Source: an uncultured Alphaproteobacteria bacterium (lineage in GTDB: Bacteria > Pseudomonadota > Alphaproteobacteria > Rs-D84). Taken from it: 7,158 nucleotides of DNA. Position numbers and translations under genes: made by a program. How positions within the stretch are numbered: the first letter of the stretch is position 1; every line of letters begins with the position of its first letter. The notes beneath the pieces were generated by a model, which was given only the letters and a program-made list of their open reading frames with translations, had not been told where the DNA came from and searched no databases. The stretch is taken from the NCBI GenBank assembly GCA_937900435.1, contig CALCEG010000015.1:1-7158 (forward strand). Direction: 5' to 3'. Below, piece by piece: positions 5,733-7,158 of this stretch.

Positions 5733-5768
5733 AAAAAAACGATGGCGGGGGAGAAAGCCCGCCATCGT
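5733..5768 (-). terminator. Intrinsic terminator of the secreted repeat-protein gene
   Basis: On the minus strand ACGATGGCGGG (complement of 5758-5768) pairs perfectly over 11 bases with CCCGCCATCGT (complement of 5739-5749) around an 8-base loop. The T-run given by the seven A's at 5733-5739 follows directly. It begins 29 bases after the stop codon of the repeat-protein gene. Confidence 0.9.
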
Positions 5769-5797
5769 CACATTATACAACAAACCAAAATTTAGAT

Positions 5798-7158
5798 TTA
5801 TTGCTGTGGTGCCATGATTGTCCATTCATACTCAACATTGTTTGGCGCACTCGCACTATACTTTGCAACCAAAGCACAGTAATGCCCATCAGTCGCCGAA
5901 GCAGAACATGGATTCGTTACGTCTATGATACCACCAGCATATTCTTTGATTGCCGACACGGTAACAAGGTCATTACCGTTACCACTACTAGTCGTAGCAT
6001 CATACCCATTGATGGCCGCACCAGTCGTGGTAATCAAATCAGACGCAAGGTTGGTCTTGTATACATTAGAACCACTGCTTGTCTCTGCTATTGAAACATA
6101 GTTAACAGCCGACTGTGCCGCATTGGAAGAACCTTGCAACTCTTTCCATCCAAGTGTATATGTTTCACTGCCAACCGTACCGCCCTGTGTGCTATATCCC
6201 AACATAAGTTTATCATGATCCGTATCTTGAACTTTAGGTTGATACGCTGCATTTTCGGCCTTTACAAAATCGTACACAGCTTTCGCGGTGGCCAATTTAT
6301 CTGTCGCTGCGGCAGTTGCATTAGCCACGCCCGCCGCTGTAATATCGGCACCATTGTTATTATTGGCTGTAATTGTGCTAGCATCAAGGTTAACAGTATA
6401 AACACCGTTCGGTTGACTATTAGCACCCGTGCCTTCTTTGATACTAACATAGTTAAGCGCACCTGCGGTTCCGGTGGATGAACCTTGCAACGTTTTCCAT
6501 GTCGCATCCCCGGTGGCGCCACGATAACCAACTTGCAATGCACCCGACGTATCAGCAACCTTTGGCTGTGCATAGTCATAAACAGCTTTAGATGTCGCAA
6601 ATCTGGTCTGTACCTCTGTCACATCATCAGCTGTGGCAGTTGTGCTATTATATGAGTCACCAACCGCCAGAGTACCACTGGTAACAAGATCAGCGGCACT
6701 TGTTGATGGCGTGTATAATGGCTTAACAGTTTTTGTTGTGATGCCATTCCCATCAGTACTCGACTCCACATCGATATACGCATCATCACCCTGCAACGCA
6801 CCCATATTAGCATTAATTGCCTCTGCAACGGCCTTGGCGGTAACCACAATACCACTACCATTTGCCGGTGTCGTGGTATCTATGGTCGATGTAGCCGTAT
6901 CACTTAATTTTCTAAATTTGACTTCACCATACCCATTACCAACCACAACTGCATCAACGGTTGATTGATTTGTATGTTCAACCTGTTGTCCATTATCATC
7001 ACCCCAATATATCGAAGCAGTTCCTGGGATCTTTTCATCGACATACTTTTTCGATGTAACTGTTTTTGGATCAGTTGTTGCATTCGGGGTAATTGCTGCA
7101 AACGCACTTTGGGCAAAAACGGCCGCGGCGAATCCAACAAAGACCAGGCCTTTCACTT
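5798..7158 (-). CDS. Secreted Thr/Ala-rich repeat protein, fibre-like, unknown function (5' end at or beyond the window edge)
   Basis: I do not recognise a named family. The frame is open to the edge; a GTG at 7156 gives 452 residues, but the codons before it may add a few more (the frame reads K-V-K-G if the cut codon is AAA), so the true start is probably just outside. Numbering from that GTG, residues 2-21 form a Sec signal peptide (GLVFVGFAAAVF, then AQSAFA). TSKKYVDEKI (34-43) resembles the KYVDDK motif of phage tail-fibre proteins. Three diverged tandem repeats follow: each opens with T-A/S-K-A-V (106, 188, 290), continues with LQG (121, 223, 340), and a Y-V/I segment such as NYVSI (235, 352). 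A partial fourth, SAIKEYA, starts at 401. The C-terminal part has the only two cysteines (C417 and C427, a likely disulfide) and ends EYEWTIMAPQQ. Composition is very rich in Thr, Ala, Ser, Asn and Gly. It is probably exported to the periplasm or cell surface. No anchor, beta-barrel or transmembrane segment is visible after the signal. Confidence 0.8.
   Translation of the reverse strand, partial: VKGLVFVGFAAAVFAQSAFAAITPNATTDPKTVTSKKYVDEKIPGTASIYWGDDNGQQVEHTNQSTVDAVVVGNGYGEVKFRKLSDTATSTIDTTTPANGSGIVVTAKAVAEAINANMGALQGDDAYIDVESSTDGNGITTKTVKPLYTPSTSAADLVTSGTLAVGDSYNSTTATADDVTEVQTRFATSKAVYDYAQPKVADTSGALQVGYRGATGDATWKTLQGSSTGTAGALNYVSIKEGTGANSQPNGVYTVNLDASTITANNNNGADITAAGVANATAAATDKLATAKAVYDFVKAENAAYQPKVQDTDHDKLMLGYSTQGGTVGSETYTLGWKELQGSSNAAQSAVNYVSIAETSSGSNVYKTNLASDLITTTGAAINGYDATTSSGNGNDLVTVSAIKEYAGGIIDVTNPCSASATDGHYCALVAKYSASAPNNVEYEWTIMAPQQ
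5957..6841 (-). repeat. Three diverged tandem repeats inside the secreted protein gene
   Basis: The units cover residues 106-187, 188-289 and 290-400 (82, 102 and 111 codons). The second and third are most alike. At DNA level, stretches such as GAACCTTGCAAC followed by TTTCCAT recur about 350 bases apart (near 6130 and 6480), as does ACATAGTTAA slightly upstream of each on the plus strand. Length differences lie in the Thr/Asn/Gly-rich linkers between conserved motifs. Confidence 0.65.

Noticed and set aside
5534..5768. A CRISPR array or small phage remnant in the repeat-rich gap
   Set aside because: The repeats are nested inverted copies, not regularly spaced direct repeats with unique spacers, and no phage or cas gene is present.
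5463..5797. A decayed N-terminal domain of clpB upstream of the short start
   Set aside because: I see no Clp_N-like residues in any frame here; the stretch holds the promoter, hairpins and the neighbour's terminator.
5604..5825. A small minus-strand gene of 73 codons between the repeat protein gene and clpB
   Set aside because: It runs through the terminator and the palindromic repeats and overlaps the end of the secreted protein gene. Its Pro/Gly/Arg-rich sequence is what such repeats give when translated.

Overview
The window suggests a Gram-negative bacterium, probably an uncultivated alphaproteobacterium. Three lines support this. The L28 protein has the longer alphaproteobacterial form, with a GGLDAY segment after the core and a further helix. 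The UvrD tail resembles alphaproteobacterial UvrD. There are also two Sec-exported proteins, one of them an outer-membrane beta-barrel. The lineage call is my inference from remembered family features, not from a search.

Layout, left to right. 1-174 is the 3' end of a UvrD/PcrA helicase gene (+). It converges with a small outer-membrane beta-barrel gene (182-811, -), leaving 7 bases between the stop codons. A 97-base divergent region with promoter-like hexamers for both directions separates that gene from a class A penicillin-binding protein (909-2681, +) that starts at TTG. A probable two-way terminator (2706-2727) lies between this gene and an opposing unit of rpmB (ribosomal L28, 2827-3201, -) and tRNA-Leu(CAA) (2733-2817, -), which are 9 bases apart. 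A palindrome-rich intergenic block (about 3268-3403) leads to clpB (3405-5462, -). This ClpB lacks the usual N-terminal domain, yet has its own strong ribosome binding site and a heat-shock-like promoter. A second and larger palindrome-rich block (5534-5730) and a textbook terminator (5733-5768) follow. The right end is a secreted, threonine- and alanine-rich repeat protein (5798 to the window edge, -).

Functionally this is mostly housekeeping: DNA repair, cell-wall synthesis, translation and protein disaggregation, plus two surface or exported proteins. The genes do not form one pathway, and I see no defence system, prophage, CRISPR array or insertion sequence. The points most worth a second look are the naturally N-domain-less ClpB, the fibre-like secreted repeat protein, and a family of nested palindromic elements with imperfect terminal inverted repeats on both sides of clpB.
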